From the NCBI GenBank assembly GCA_965206615.1, contig CBDBKI010000002.1:62001-126000 (forward strand): a stretch of 64,000 nt of DNA. The letters run 5' to 3'. This document shows, in pieces, positions 7,971-19,343 of the stretch. The first letter of the stretch is position 1. Every line of letters starts with the position of its first letter. The notes under the pieces are model-generated. The model searched no databases, was not told the DNA's origin, and saw nothing but the letters and a program-made list of their open reading frames with translations. The position numbers and the translations under genes are program-made. The DNA comes from VXNE01 sp965206615. GTDB taxonomy: Bacteria > Pseudomonadota > Gammaproteobacteria > Pseudomonadales > Azotimanducaceae.

Positions 7971-9167
7971 TCAGGTCCGGTACTCCGCGTTGATCCGCAC
8001 GTATTCGTAGGACAGGTCGGAGGTCCAGACCGTCTCGCGAGAGTCTCCGCGGCCCAGATCGATGGAGACCGTGAACTCGTCGCGTTGCATGACCGCGGCG
8101 CCGGCCTCCTCGGTGTAGCTCCGGGCCACCAGGCCCCCCTCGGCGACGCGGACATCGTCGAGGTCCAGCGAGACGCGTGCCGGGTCGAGCCCGGGGACGC
8201 CGGCCTTGCCGATGGCCATGCAAAAGCGCCCCCAGTTTGGGTCCCCGGCGAAGAGCGCGGTCTTGACCAGGGGAGAGTGGGCGACCGCGTAAGCGACTTG
8301 CAGACACTCCTCGCTGGACGCGCCTCCCCCGACCACGACGGTGACGAACTTCGTGGCACCCTCGGCGTCGCGGACCGTGCGCTTTGCGAGGTCCACCACC
8401 AATGGCGTGAAGGCTGCGAGCAGGGCATCGTAGTGCGTGTCGTCGGCGCCGGAACGGCCCGTGGCCACAACCACGAAGGAGTCGTTGGTGGACGTGTCGC
8501 CATCGACGGTCAGGCGGTTGAATCCGCGGTTGCCGAGGTTGCGGGCTATCGCCTGTACGGCGTCGCGGGACAGCGCGGCATCGGTGCCGAGGAACGCCAG
8601 CATCGTCGCCATGTCGGGACGGATCATCCCGGAACCCTTGACGATGGCGGTTGCGGTGACGCGGTGCCCGTCGATGTCGAACGTGCCGGAGACGCCCTTG
8701 GGCGCCGTGTCCGTGGTCATGATGGCGCGGGCCGCCCACGGCCAGCCGTTGTCCACCAGGGACGCGGCGGCCGCGGTGATGCCGGTGGCCATACGGTCCA
8801 TCGGGAGGAACTCGCCGATGACGCCGGTCGAGAACGGCAGGATCTCCTCCGGGCGGCAGCCGACGGCGTCGGCTGCGATCGCGCAGCTGGCTTCGGCGTC
8901 CCGCATGCCCACGGCACCCGTCGCGGCGTTCGCATTACCGCTGTTGACCAGCAGCCCACGGGCGGGGCCGAGCCTGGCCGCCGCTACGGCGACCGGCGGC
9001 GCCCGGAAGGCGCTCTGGGTGAATATCCCGCCAACGGTGGAACCTTCGGCCAGTTCGAACAGGGCCAGGTCATCGCGTCCGGTGTGCTTGATGCCGGCTG
9101 CGGCGGTGCCGACGCGGATGCCGGGCACCGGGGCGAGTGCGCCCATCGGAGGCAGGTTCACGGCCAC
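7971..9167 (-). CDS. argJ: Glutamate N-acetyltransferase / amino-acid acetyltransferase ArgJ
   Basis: A 398-residue ornithine acetyltransferase of the arginine pathway that moves acetyl from N-acetylornithine to glutamate. The precursor is cut autocatalytically into two chains at KGSGMIRPDMATML, where Thr188 is the expected new N-terminal nucleophile. Oxyanion-hole threonines lie in FSTGVIGE. The C-terminus YEYVRINAEYRT is typical. It starts 3 bp after the secA stop, so the two are probably cotranscribed. Whether it also uses acetyl-CoA (bifunctional form) cannot be told. Confidence 0.96.
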   Translation of the reverse strand: MAVNLPPMGALAPVPGIRVGTAAAGIKHTGRDDLALFELAEGSTVGGIFTQSAFRAPPVAVAAARLGPARGLLVNSGNANAATGAVGMRDAEASCAIAADAVGCRPEEILPFSTGVIGEFLPMDRMATGITAAAASLVDNGWPWAARAIMTTDTAPKGVSGTFDIDGHRVTATAIVKGSGMIRPDMATMLAFLGTDAALSRDAVQAIARNLGNRGFNRLTVDGDTSTNDSFVVVATGRSGADDTHYDALLAAFTPLVVDLAKRTVRDAEGATKFVTVVVGGGASSEECLQVAYAVAHSPLVKTALFAGDPNWGRFCMAIGKAGVPGLDPARVSLDLDDVRVAEGGLVARSYTEEAGAAVMQRDEFTVSIDLGRGDSRETVWTSDLSYEYVRINAEYRT

Positions 9168-9170
9168 GGT

Positions 9171-11909
<2,739 letters not shown>

Positions 11910-12103
11910 TCAGGTCACCGCGCAGAGCCAGTGTGGCGGGTGATTTTACCGACTTCCGGAACGCCACGGGTCGCGACGCGCGGACTTCCTCGCACGAGTC
12001 GGCGATTTCCTACAACATGCCGGGGCGCGCGGCGGCAGTGAGACCTCGGTGGCGCGGATGTTGCCTCGAGGCCGAAGAGTGCCCGCGGGCCGGCATGCCA
12101 AGT

Positions 12104-12155
12104 TTGTTTTGCGATCCTGATCAAGCCCGGGGAGGGGCTTGATCAGAGGTTCCTT
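12104..12155 (-). repeat. Modular hairpin element, left-half copy
   Basis: Contains half of the TTGTTTTG arm and the complete stem CTGATCAAGCCC...GGGGCTTGATCAG, ending AGGTTCC. This matches the first module of the full-length elements at 45766-45918 and 51092-51238. The other three modules are absent. It sits 21 bp downstream of the M23 peptidase stop, where the stem could act as a transcription terminator. Confidence 0.8.
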
Positions 12156-12176
12156 ACGGGTCCGAAGACCCGGTGG

Positions 12177-13106
12177 TCACTGCCGGCGGGCGATATACGC
12201 CGACGGGTCGATGTGGCGACCGTTCTTCAGGACCTCGAAGTGGACGTGGTGGCCCGTGGAACGGCCGGTGTTGCCCATCGTGGCGATGACCTGGCCCTTC
12301 TTGACCACATCGCCGGCGTGCACGAGGGATTCCTCGTGGTGACCGTACCGTGTGGCCAGTCCACCGCCGTGACGAATCTCGATCAGGCGCCCGTATCCCC
12401 GGCGTTCGCCGGTGAATGCGACGACGCCGCCAGCGACGGCGATGACATCGCTGCCGGGCTTGCCGGCGAAATCCACGCCCGTATGCCAGTCGGGGCGCCC
12501 GTGGAAAGGATCGACCCGCTTGCCGAACGCCGATGAGATCCAGCCCCATTTGACAGGTCTGCCCGATGGCGCGACCTCGTCGTGGAAGCGTCGATTGGCG
12601 AGCAGGCTCTCGAGTACGTCCATTTCCTGTTCGCGGACCCGCAACCCCATCGCCAGTCGATCGATCCTGGCCAGGTAGTCGGGCGAGATGAGGCTGTCGG
12701 CGGGAATCGGAGACGCCGGGCCACCGATTGCGGCCGGAGCATCGAAACGGAACTCGCCTTCGGTGAGCATGGCCATTTCGGAGACGCGCTCGCCCAGGGC
12801 CTCCGTGCGCAACAGGCGCGCCTCCATGCCAGCGAGCTTCTGGCCGACGGTGAGCACCTCCGTGCCCGCCTGGCGCGACAGCGTATCGAGAGCCTCACGC
12901 TGGCTCGCGAGGCGCGCGCTCCACGCCTCGATCGTTGCGTCGTCGAGGGCGCGGCCCTCGAAGTGACGCCACGAGAGAAAGGCACTGATCGCGATACAGA
13001 GGACGGTTACGACTGCCATGCCCAACAACAGCGCGCGCGGCAGCCGCAGGCTCTGCGTTCGACCTCTGGCGCTGTCGAGGATTAAGATGTCCACGCTATT
13101 CCCCAT
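12177..13106 (-). CDS. M23 family metallopeptidase (LytM domain), membrane-anchored
   Basis: A 309-residue inner-membrane protein with a periplasmic peptidoglycan hydrolase-type domain. One membrane segment at about 22-44 is followed by a coiled-coil-prone region (about 55-130) and a C-terminal LytM domain. The zinc ligands are in DWHTGVDFAGKPGSDV, in GLATRYGHHEE and in HVHFEVLKNG, so it looks catalytically complete. Start ATG 13106 excludes a longer arginine/proline-rich extension that runs into the dciA promoter region. This position between secA and dciA is where gammaproteobacteria keep an M23 gene of unsettled name. A role in cell-wall remodelling is inferred. Confidence 0.9.
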   Translation of the reverse strand: MGNSVDILILDSARGRTQSLRLPRALLLGMAVVTVLCIAISAFLSWRHFEGRALDDATIEAWSARLASQREALDTLSRQAGTEVLTVGQKLAGMEARLLRTEALGERVSEMAMLTEGEFRFDAPAAIGGPASPIPADSLISPDYLARIDRLAMGLRVREQEMDVLESLLANRRFHDEVAPSGRPVKWGWISSAFGKRVDPFHGRPDWHTGVDFAGKPGSDVIAVAGGVVAFTGERRGYGRLIEIRHGGGLATRYGHHEESLVHAGDVVKKGQVIATMGNTGRSTGHHVHFEVLKNGRHIDPSAYIARRQ

Positions 13107-13141
13107 AACGTCCGGGTGCGTGCGGTTCCTCGCAGATTTGC

Positions 13142-13447
13142 ATGCGTAACATAGATGAAATCTTCCGGGATCGCCAACGGCGTTTCTCGCCGGTGGGCCG
13201 GTTGTTGGCCGAGGCGCGTGCGCGCGAGGCGTTGAACGACCAGTTCCGGGCGCTCCTTCCGGAGCGGGAGTCGCAGCATTATGTGGTTGCCATGCTGCGC
13301 GGGACCCGTCTCGTGGTGCACGCGAACAGCGCTTCGTGGGCAACCCGACTGCGCTTCCGCGCTCCGGAACTGCTGCGCCGGCTGCGTCGGCTGCAGGACT
13401 TTGCCGCAGTGGACGAGATGCGCATACACACCGCGACCCGGCACTAG
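13142..13447 (+). CDS. dciA: DciA-like helicase loader (DUF721)
   Basis: A 101-residue protein of the DUF721/DciA family, which helps load the replicative helicase DnaB in bacteria lacking DnaC. Family features are ERESQHYVVAMLRGTRLVVH, then ANSASWATRLRFRAPELLRRL. It contains only the core domain, at the short end of the family range. It is divergent from the M23 gene with a 35-bp gap and convergent with ftsZ. Its TAG stop is immediately followed by hairpin repeats. Confidence 0.88.
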   Translation: MRNIDEIFRDRQRRFSPVGRLLAEARAREALNDQFRALLPERESQHYVVAMLRGTRLVVHANSASWATRLRFRAPELLRRLRRLQDFAAVDEMRIHTATRH

Positions 13448-13448
13448 C

Positions 13449-13595
13449 GCGACCTTACGGTCGCGTTGGAAGTTTCGCTGGCGCGAAACTTCTACGGCGC
13501 AAGCCCCTGGCTCACAAGTTCAATGGCTTATGCCAATGAACTTGGCGGCACATCCCAAGTGCCGCACGGGAAGCTCTGATAAATCAGAGCTTCCC
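13449..13595 (+). repeat. Modular hairpin element, right-half copy with an extra module
   Basis: Starts with two tight stems (GCGACC/GGTCGC and GAAGTTTCGC/GCGAAACTTC), then carries AAGTTCAATGGCTTA...AATGAACTT, the GCGGCAC/GTGCCGC stem, and the end stem AAGCTCTGAT/ATCAGAGCTT. The last three match modules 3-5 of the full elements at 45766 and 51092. The first pair recurs alone at 37308-37350. It fills the gap between the convergent ends of dciA and ftsZ, the place where many relatives have lpxC. A bidirectional terminator role is plausible. Confidence 0.82.
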
Positions 13596-13599
13596 TGGT

Positions 13600-14748
13600 C
13601 TAGAGCGCCTGACGACGGATGAACGCCGGGATATCGAGGAACTCGACGCCCGCGTTCGCTGGCGGGACGGCCGGTTCCGTCCTGCGTTGCGGCTGTATCG
13701 GATGTTCCCGGATCGCCGGCGGAAGATCGAACTCGTCGTAGTTCACCCGGGCCTCCGGGCCGTTGACGATCACCTTGGGCATGGGGCGCTGCGTGGAGGC
13801 GTCTCCGAGACCCGTCGCGACCACGGTGACCTTGAGCTCGTCGCCCGCGTCGGGGTCGATCACCGTCCCGATGACCACCCGACCGCGGTCCGATGCCAAC
13901 GCCTTGATCGCGTCGCCCACTTCGGCGAATTCGCCGAGGGCGACATCGGTTCCCGCCGTGACGTTGACAAGAACGCCCCGTGCGCCGTCGAGCTGTACGT
14001 CTTCGAGCAGCGGACTGTGGATTGCGGCTTCCGCGGCATCTCTCGCGCGGCTCGAGCCGCTCGCACGCCCGGTTCCCATCATCGCCATGCCCATCTCGGC
14101 CATGACGGTCCGGACATCCGCGAAATCCACGTTGATGAGGCCCGGCTTGACGATGAGATCGGAGATTCCCTGCACCGCCCCGAGCAGGACGTCGTTCGCG
14201 GCGCTGAACGCCTCGAGCATGGACGTGTCCTTGCCGAGCACGGACAGCAGCTTCTCGTTCGGTACGACGATCAGCGAGTCGACGAACTCGGAAAGCTGGT
14301 CGATGCCCGCGTTGGCGACTTCCAGGCGATTCTCGAAGTTGAACGGCCGCGTGACCACGGCCACCGTCAGGACCCCGAGTTCCTGCGCGACTTCGGCGAT
14401 GACCGGAGCCGCGCCGGTACCCGTACCGCCGCCCATGCCGGCCGTGACGAACAGCATGTCCGTTCCACGCAGCAGGTCGGTGATGCGGTCGCGGTCCTCG
14501 AGTGCGGCCTGGCGGCCCATCTCGGGGTCGGCGCCGGCGCCGAGGCCCTTGGTGACCGACGCGCCAAGTTGCAGCGTGGTCTTGGCATCGAGGTTTCTGA
14601 GCGCCTGGGCGTCCGTGTTGGCGGCCACGAAATCGACTCCGTCGATGTGCCTGTTCAGCATGTGTTGCACCGCGTTGCCGCCGCCGCCGCCGACGCCGAT
14701 CACCTTGATGACCGCGCTCTGTGGTGCACTGTCTACGAGTTCAAACAT
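13600..14748 (-). CDS. ftsZ: Cell division GTPase FtsZ
   Basis: A 382-residue bacterial tubulin that forms the Z ring. GTP-binding motifs are GVGGGGGNAVQHM and the tubulin signature GGGTGTGAAPVIAE. The T7 synergy loop NVDFADVRTVM is present. The C-terminal peptide LDIPAFIRRQ is the docking site for FtsA and ZipA. A strong ribosome site (AAGGAGA) precedes ATG 14748. It lies 30 bp downstream of ftsA and ends the dcw operon here. Confidence 0.98.
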   Translation of the reverse strand: MFELVDSAPQSAVIKVIGVGGGGGNAVQHMLNRHIDGVDFVAANTDAQALRNLDAKTTLQLGASVTKGLGAGADPEMGRQAALEDRDRITDLLRGTDMLFVTAGMGGGTGTGAAPVIAEVAQELGVLTVAVVTRPFNFENRLEVANAGIDQLSEFVDSLIVVPNEKLLSVLGKDTSMLEAFSAANDVLLGAVQGISDLIVKPGLINVDFADVRTVMAEMGMAMMGTGRASGSSRARDAAEAAIHSPLLEDVQLDGARGVLVNVTAGTDVALGEFAEVGDAIKALASDRGRVVIGTVIDPDAGDELKVTVVATGLGDASTQRPMPKVIVNGPEARVNYDEFDLPPAIREHPIQPQRRTEPAVPPANAGVEFLDIPAFIRRQAL

Positions 14749-14778
14749 GGTGCTCTCCTTGTGTTGACCAATCGCAGT

Positions 14779-16005
14779 TCAGACGTTTTCGCGGAGCCAG
14801 TTCGAGATCCGGCTGAACAGACCGCCGGGTCTCGCATGGCTCCGATCCTTGTTTTCCTGTTCCTCCCTGCCGTAGAGCAGCAGTCCGACGCCCGTGGCGT
14901 AGATCGGATTGCTCACGATGTCCTGCAGCCCCTTGACACTCCTCGGCGTGCCGATATTGACCGGCATCTCGAACACACGCTCCGCAAGCTCGACCACGCC
15001 TTCGAGTTGGGCCGACCCGCCCGTAAGGACGATGCCCGACGCGATGACGTCTTCGTAGCCGCCGCGTCGGAGCTCCGCCTTGACGAGCGCGAACAGCTCC
15101 TCGTAACGCGCCTCCACCACCTCTGCCACCACCTGGCGGGGCAGTGTGCGCGGCGGCCGGTCGCCGACGCTCTGGACGTTGATCGTCTCGTCGGCATGGA
15201 CGAGCCTGTTCAACGCGCAGGCGTACTTGATCTTGATTTCCTCGGCGTGGCGCGTGGGCGTCGGCAGCGTCATGGCGATGTCGTTGGTCGCCTGGTCGCC
15301 GGCGATGGGTATCGCCGCGGTATGGCGGATACCTCCGCCGGTGAAGACCGCGATGTCCGTCGTGCCGCCGCCGATGTCGACCAGGCAGACGCCGAGGTCG
15401 CGCTCGTCGTCGGTGAGCACGGAATAGCTTGAGGCGAGCTGCTCGAGAATCAGGTCGTTCACGGTCAGGCCGCATCGCTGGATGCACTTGGTGACGTTGC
15501 GGGCGGCGTTCACCGCGCAGGTGACGAGATGGACCTTGGCCTCGAGCCGCACGCCGGACATGCCGAGCGGTTCCTTCACGCCCTCCTGGTTGTCGATCAG
15601 GTACTCCTGGGGCAACACGTGCAGGACCCTCTGGTCGGCGGGGATCGCGACCGCCCGCGCGGCGTCGATGACCCGGTCGACGTCCTGCGCGTGCACTTCG
15701 TCGTCGCGTATTGCGACGATGCCGTGCGAGTTGATGCCGCGAATGTGGCTGCCGGCGATGCCGGCGTACACGGAGTCGATCTGTGCGCCGCTCATCAGCT
15801 CGGCTTCTTCGGTGGCGCGCTGAATCGCCTGTACGGTCGACTCGATGTTGACCACGACGCCCTTGCGCAGACCGTGGGAGCGGTGCGAGCCGATACCGAT
15901 GACTTCGATCTGGCCGTCCTGGTCCACCTCGCCGACGATGGCCGCGACCTTGCTGGTGCCGATGTCCAGCCCCACGATGCGCCTGGGTGTTGCGTCGGTT
16001 GCCAT
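14779..16005 (-). CDS. ftsA: Cell division protein FtsA
   Basis: A 408-residue actin-like protein that tethers FtsZ to the membrane and recruits later divisome proteins. ATPase motifs are GLDIGTSKVAAIVGE, LVDIGGGTTDIAVF and IVLTGGSAQLEG. The 1C domain lies between subdomains 1A and 2A. The amphipathic membrane-targeting helix is the C-terminal GLFSRISNWLRENV. ATG 16005 overlaps the ftsQ stop (TAATG). Confidence 0.97.
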   Translation of the reverse strand: MATDATPRRIVGLDIGTSKVAAIVGEVDQDGQIEVIGIGSHRSHGLRKGVVVNIESTVQAIQRATEEAELMSGAQIDSVYAGIAGSHIRGINSHGIVAIRDDEVHAQDVDRVIDAARAVAIPADQRVLHVLPQEYLIDNQEGVKEPLGMSGVRLEAKVHLVTCAVNAARNVTKCIQRCGLTVNDLILEQLASSYSVLTDDERDLGVCLVDIGGGTTDIAVFTGGGIRHTAAIPIAGDQATNDIAMTLPTPTRHAEEIKIKYACALNRLVHADETINVQSVGDRPPRTLPRQVVAEVVEARYEELFALVKAELRRGGYEDVIASGIVLTGGSAQLEGVVELAERVFEMPVNIGTPRSVKGLQDIVSNPIYATGVGLLLYGREEQENKDRSHARPGGLFSRISNWLRENV

Positions 16006-16826
16006 TACTTCCCTGCCAACGTTGCCACCGCTTCGGTGCCGCCCAGTCCCGGCCCGCCGTCGGATCGCCACCGAACGGCGACGCCGCTGCCGTAGCGCGC
16101 GTCGAAGCGCTCCACGCGGTCGGCGCGGTCGCTTAGCGCGTCCTCGTACACGGCGAGTACGCGGCCCATGCGTCCGACGAGATCTTCCGAACCGAGCAGT
16201 ACGATGGCGCCGTTGCCGAGCGTCAGGCGCCAGCCCCCGAGCACGGTCTGTTCGAGCGTGGCGAGGCGCAGGCCGTGGGCCGTAAGCTGATCGCTCAGCA
16301 TTTCGTAGATGCGCATCGTCTCCGCGCCGGAAGACAGCGTGCCGGTCAGGTGGGGCAACGGCGCGCCGGGGGGCTTCGGGGCCTCCACGACCTCGCCGCT
16401 GGTGGTGAGGTAGTGGTCTTCTCCCCACCGCGCCGTCAGGGCGGCGCGTTCCACCCAGACCTGCAGCGTGTGCGGCCAGACACGGCGCACATGGGCGTCG
16501 CGGGCCCAGTCGAGTTCCTCGATGGCGGCTGCGATGTCCGAGACTCCAGTCATGGTGGATTGCAGCGCGGCCACGACCGCCGTGCGGACTTCCTCATGTT
16601 CGATGCGGCTGAGGTCGCCCACGATCCGGACCGCGTCGACCGGAGCCTCCAGCACCCGCCAGGCAAGGCCCGCGATGAAGAATACGGCGCTGGCAAGCAG
16701 GGTTGAGACGAGCAGGGACCTGAAGCCCTGCCGCCGTGCCGCGCGCGCGCGCCGGCGCGCTGCCCGCGCGGACCGGGACCGTCGTGCCGGCTGCGGCGAT
16801 GCTCGTCGAGTCCTAGGCATGGACAC
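16005..16826 (-). CDS. ftsQ: Cell division protein FtsQ
   Basis: A 273-residue bitopic divisome protein that links FtsB-FtsL to the cytoplasmic ring. It has a very basic cytoplasmic N-terminus (about 36 residues, many Arg), a membrane segment at about 37-60 (LLVSTLLASAVFFIAGLAW), a POTRA domain starting VDAVRIVGDLSRIEHEEV, and the FtsQ beta domain with YLTTSGEVVE and an RYGSGVAVRW strand near the end. It overlaps the murC stop by 14 nt. murB and ddl, often placed between murC and ftsQ, are absent. Confidence 0.95.
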   Translation of the reverse strand: MSMPRTRRASPQPARRSRSARAARRRARAARRQGFRSLLVSTLLASAVFFIAGLAWRVLEAPVDAVRIVGDLSRIEHEEVRTAVVAALQSTMTGVSDIAAAIEELDWARDAHVRRVWPHTLQVWVERAALTARWGEDHYLTTSGEVVEAPKPPGAPLPHLTGTLSSGAETMRIYEMLSDQLTAHGLRLATLEQTVLGGWRLTLGNGAIVLLGSEDLVGRMGRVLAVYEDALSDRADRVERFDARYGSGVAVRWRSDGGPGLGGTEAVATLAGK

Positions 16827-18246
16827 CCTCCCGGAGACCGGTCGACACCTGGCTCACGTTGCCGGCGCCCTGCACCACGACCACGTCGCCCTCCCGCAGG
16901 AGCGGCGGCAATGTCCGGGCGGCGTCCTCGGGCGACTCCGAGAAGATCGGGTTCAGCCGGCCGCGCTGTCGGATACCCTGGCAGAGCGCGCGTCCGTCGG
17001 CGCCCGGGATCGGCTCTTCCCCGGCGGCGTAGACGTCGACGATCACGAGGCAGTCGACCAGCGGCAATACCGCGACGAAGTCGTCGTACAGGTCGTGCGT
17101 GCGGGTGTAGCGATGCGGCTGGTACACCATGACCAGGCGCCGCTCGGGCCAGACCCGGCGCACCGTGTCGATCACCATGCGGACTTCGGTCGGATGGTGC
17201 CCGTAGTCGTCCACGAGGGTCACGGACATGCCGTCGACGCTGCACGGGGTCACCTGGAAGCGGCGGTCCACGCCGCGGAACTGCGCCAGTCCCTCGACGA
17301 TGTGTTGGTCCTCGACGCCGTCGTCCGTGGCCACGGCGATCGCGGCGAGGGCGTTGCATACGTTGTGCACGCCCGGCAGGGGCAGTCGCACGGCCAGGTC
17401 CGGCTGGTCCGGACGCGTCGCCGTGAAGGACCAGCACGACCCGGTCGGGTCGATGTCCACCGCGCGGAAGTCCGCGTCCTCGTGCAGTCCGTATGTCAGT
17501 ACCGGGCGCGCCAGCTCGCCGAGCGATGCGGCCACATGCGGGTCGTCCAGGCACAGCACGGCGACGCCGTAGAAGGGCAGTCGGTGCACGAAGTCGACGA
17601 ATGCCTGCTTGAGCCGCTCGAAGTCGTGTGCGTACGTACCCATGTGGTCCCGGTCGATGTTGGTCACGACCGCCACCATGGGCTGCAGGAAGAGAAACGA
17701 GGCATCGCTCTCGTCCGCCTCCGCGACGAGGTAGCGACTGGCCCCGAGCGCGGCGCCGCGCCCGTCGCTGCTCAGCAACCCGCCGATGACGAACGTCGGG
17801 TCGCGGCCGGCCCGCTGCAGGATGGCCGTGATGAGGCTCGTGGTGGTGGTCTTGCCGTGTGTGCCGGCGACGGCGATGCCGTGGCGGTGGCGCATCAGCT
17901 CGCCCAGCATCTCTGCCCGGGGTATCACCGGCACCCGGTGTTCGAGTGCGAGCACGACCTCGGGATTGCCGGAGTCGATGGCGCTCGACGTCACTACCAC
18001 GTCGGCCTGGCCGGCGCGGGCGCCGCCGTGCCCGAGGTCCACCGGGACGCCGAGACCGGCCAGGCGGTCGGTGGCTGGTGAGCGTGCGATGTCCGACCCG
18101 CTGACCGAATAGCCGAGGTTGACCAGCACTTCGGCGATGCCGCACATGCCCGCGCCGCCGATGCCGACGAAGTGCACGTTCTGTACGCGTCGCATTCCGG
18201 GTACCGGACCTGACGCTGCCGACATGCGGGGTTGCACTTCGCTCAC
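16813..18246 (-). CDS. murC: UDP-N-acetylmuramate-L-alanine ligase MurC
   Basis: A 477-residue cytoplasmic ligase adding the first peptide residue (L-Ala) to UDP-MurNAc. N-terminal Rossmann motif FVGIGGAGMCGIAEVL, ATP loop AGTHGKTTTT, VAEADESDASF and a C-terminal domain with DDYGHHPTEVRM. Start GTG 18246 overlaps the ftsW stop (GTGA); ATG 18225 is an alternative. murG normally lies between ftsW and murC in this cluster and is not here. Confidence 0.97.
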   Translation of the reverse strand: MSEVQPRMSAASGPVPGMRRVQNVHFVGIGGAGMCGIAEVLVNLGYSVSGSDIARSPATDRLAGLGVPVDLGHGGARAGQADVVVTSSAIDSGNPEVVLALEHRVPVIPRAEMLGELMRHRHGIAVAGTHGKTTTTSLITAILQRAGRDPTFVIGGLLSSDGRGAALGASRYLVAEADESDASFLFLQPMVAVVTNIDRDHMGTYAHDFERLKQAFVDFVHRLPFYGVAVLCLDDPHVAASLGELARPVLTYGLHEDADFRAVDIDPTGSCWSFTATRPDQPDLAVRLPLPGVHNVCNALAAIAVATDDGVEDQHIVEGLAQFRGVDRRFQVTPCSVDGMSVTLVDDYGHHPTEVRMVIDTVRRVWPERRLVMVYQPHRYTRTHDLYDDFVAVLPLVDCLVIVDVYAAGEEPIPGADGRALCQGIRQRGRLNPIFSESPEDAARTLPPLLREGDVVVVQGAGNVSQVSTGLREGVHA

Positions 18247-19343
18247 GGCTTCTTCTCGACGTGTGCGGACTCGAAATGCGCCCGCAGGGCCAGCGCCGTA
18301 AGCGCCGAGAAGACCACGAGACTGTTGCCCCCGTAGCTGATGAACGGCAGCGTCAGGCCCTTCGTCGGCAGGGCCCCGGTGTTGACGCCTATGTTGATGG
18401 TGACCTGGATGGCCAGCAGGAGGCCTGCGCCGTAGGCGACGTAGGCGGCGAACATGCGGTCCTCGCGGGCGGCCGCGGCGGCGATGGCGAAGATGCGCAA
18501 TATGAGGAAGACAAACGCGGCGAGCAGCGCGGCGGCTCCGGCGAAACCGAGTTCCTCGGCGATGACCGCGAAGATGAAGTCGTTGTGGGCATCCGGCAGA
18601 TAGAGCAGCTTCTGGGTGCCTTCGCCGAGTCCCATCCCGAACCACTCGGCCCGGCCGAACGCGATCAGCGCCTGCGTCAGTTGATAGCCGCTGCCGAACG
18701 CCTGTGACCATGGATCGAGAAACGAGACCAGCCTCTCCGCCCGGTAAGGTTCGAGGATCGCGAGCAGTGCGAACGAGACACCGCCGACGGCGCCGATTGC
18801 GATGAAGTGCCGCAGCCGTGCGCCACCCAGAAACAGGAGCCCGCCGGTGAGCAGCGCGATGACCACCGCCGTGCCGAAGTCCGGTTCGACCAGGACGAGG
18901 AGCAGGACCAGGCTGACCCAGAACAGCGGTCGTAGCAGGACGCCGACGTCGCGGACGGACTTGCCCACCCGGGCCAGGTACCCGGCGAGGTATACCGTGA
19001 GCAGGAACTTGGCCGCCTCGGACGGCTGCAGGGTGAAACCGCCGAGGTCGATCCACCGTTGCGCGCCCTTCACTTCGTGACCGATGCCTGGCGCCATGAC
19101 GAGGCCGCAGACCGCGATCGCTCCGAACAGACACCATCGGTGCGAGTTCTCCCACACACGCAACGGCACGTTCGCCACCAACCCGAACACGAGGAGGGCG
19201 ACGAGCACGTAGAGGCCGTGCTTTGCCAGGTGCAGGAAGGAGCTGTCGGAGAGGGCGCTCGACGCCGAGGCGACCATGACCAGGCCCATCGCCAGCAGGC
19301 AGAGCCAGGTCATGAGAAGCGTCATGTCGTGGCGGTCGGTCAT
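18243..19343 (-). CDS. ftsW: Septal peptidoglycan glycosyltransferase FtsW
   Basis: A 366-residue SEDS-family polymerase that makes septal glycan strands together with FtsI. About ten membrane helices are visible. Signature pieces are GAQRWIDLGGFTLQPSEAAK, LVEPDFGTAVV, HNDFIFAVIAEELG and NIGVNTGALPTKGLTLPFIS. ATG 19343 overlaps the murD stop by ATGA. It is complete and in the usual place between murD and the murG/murC segment. Confidence 0.97.
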   Translation of the reverse strand: MTDRHDMTLLMTWLCLLAMGLVMVASASSALSDSSFLHLAKHGLYVLVALLVFGLVANVPLRVWENSHRWCLFGAIAVCGLVMAPGIGHEVKGAQRWIDLGGFTLQPSEAAKFLLTVYLAGYLARVGKSVRDVGVLLRPLFWVSLVLLLVLVEPDFGTAVVIALLTGGLLFLGGARLRHFIAIGAVGGVSFALLAILEPYRAERLVSFLDPWSQAFGSGYQLTQALIAFGRAEWFGMGLGEGTQKLLYLPDAHNDFIFAVIAEELGFAGAAALLAAFVFLILRIFAIAAAAAREDRMFAAYVAYGAGLLLAIQVTINIGVNTGALPTKGLTLPFISYGGNSLVVFSALTALALRAHFESAHVEKKP

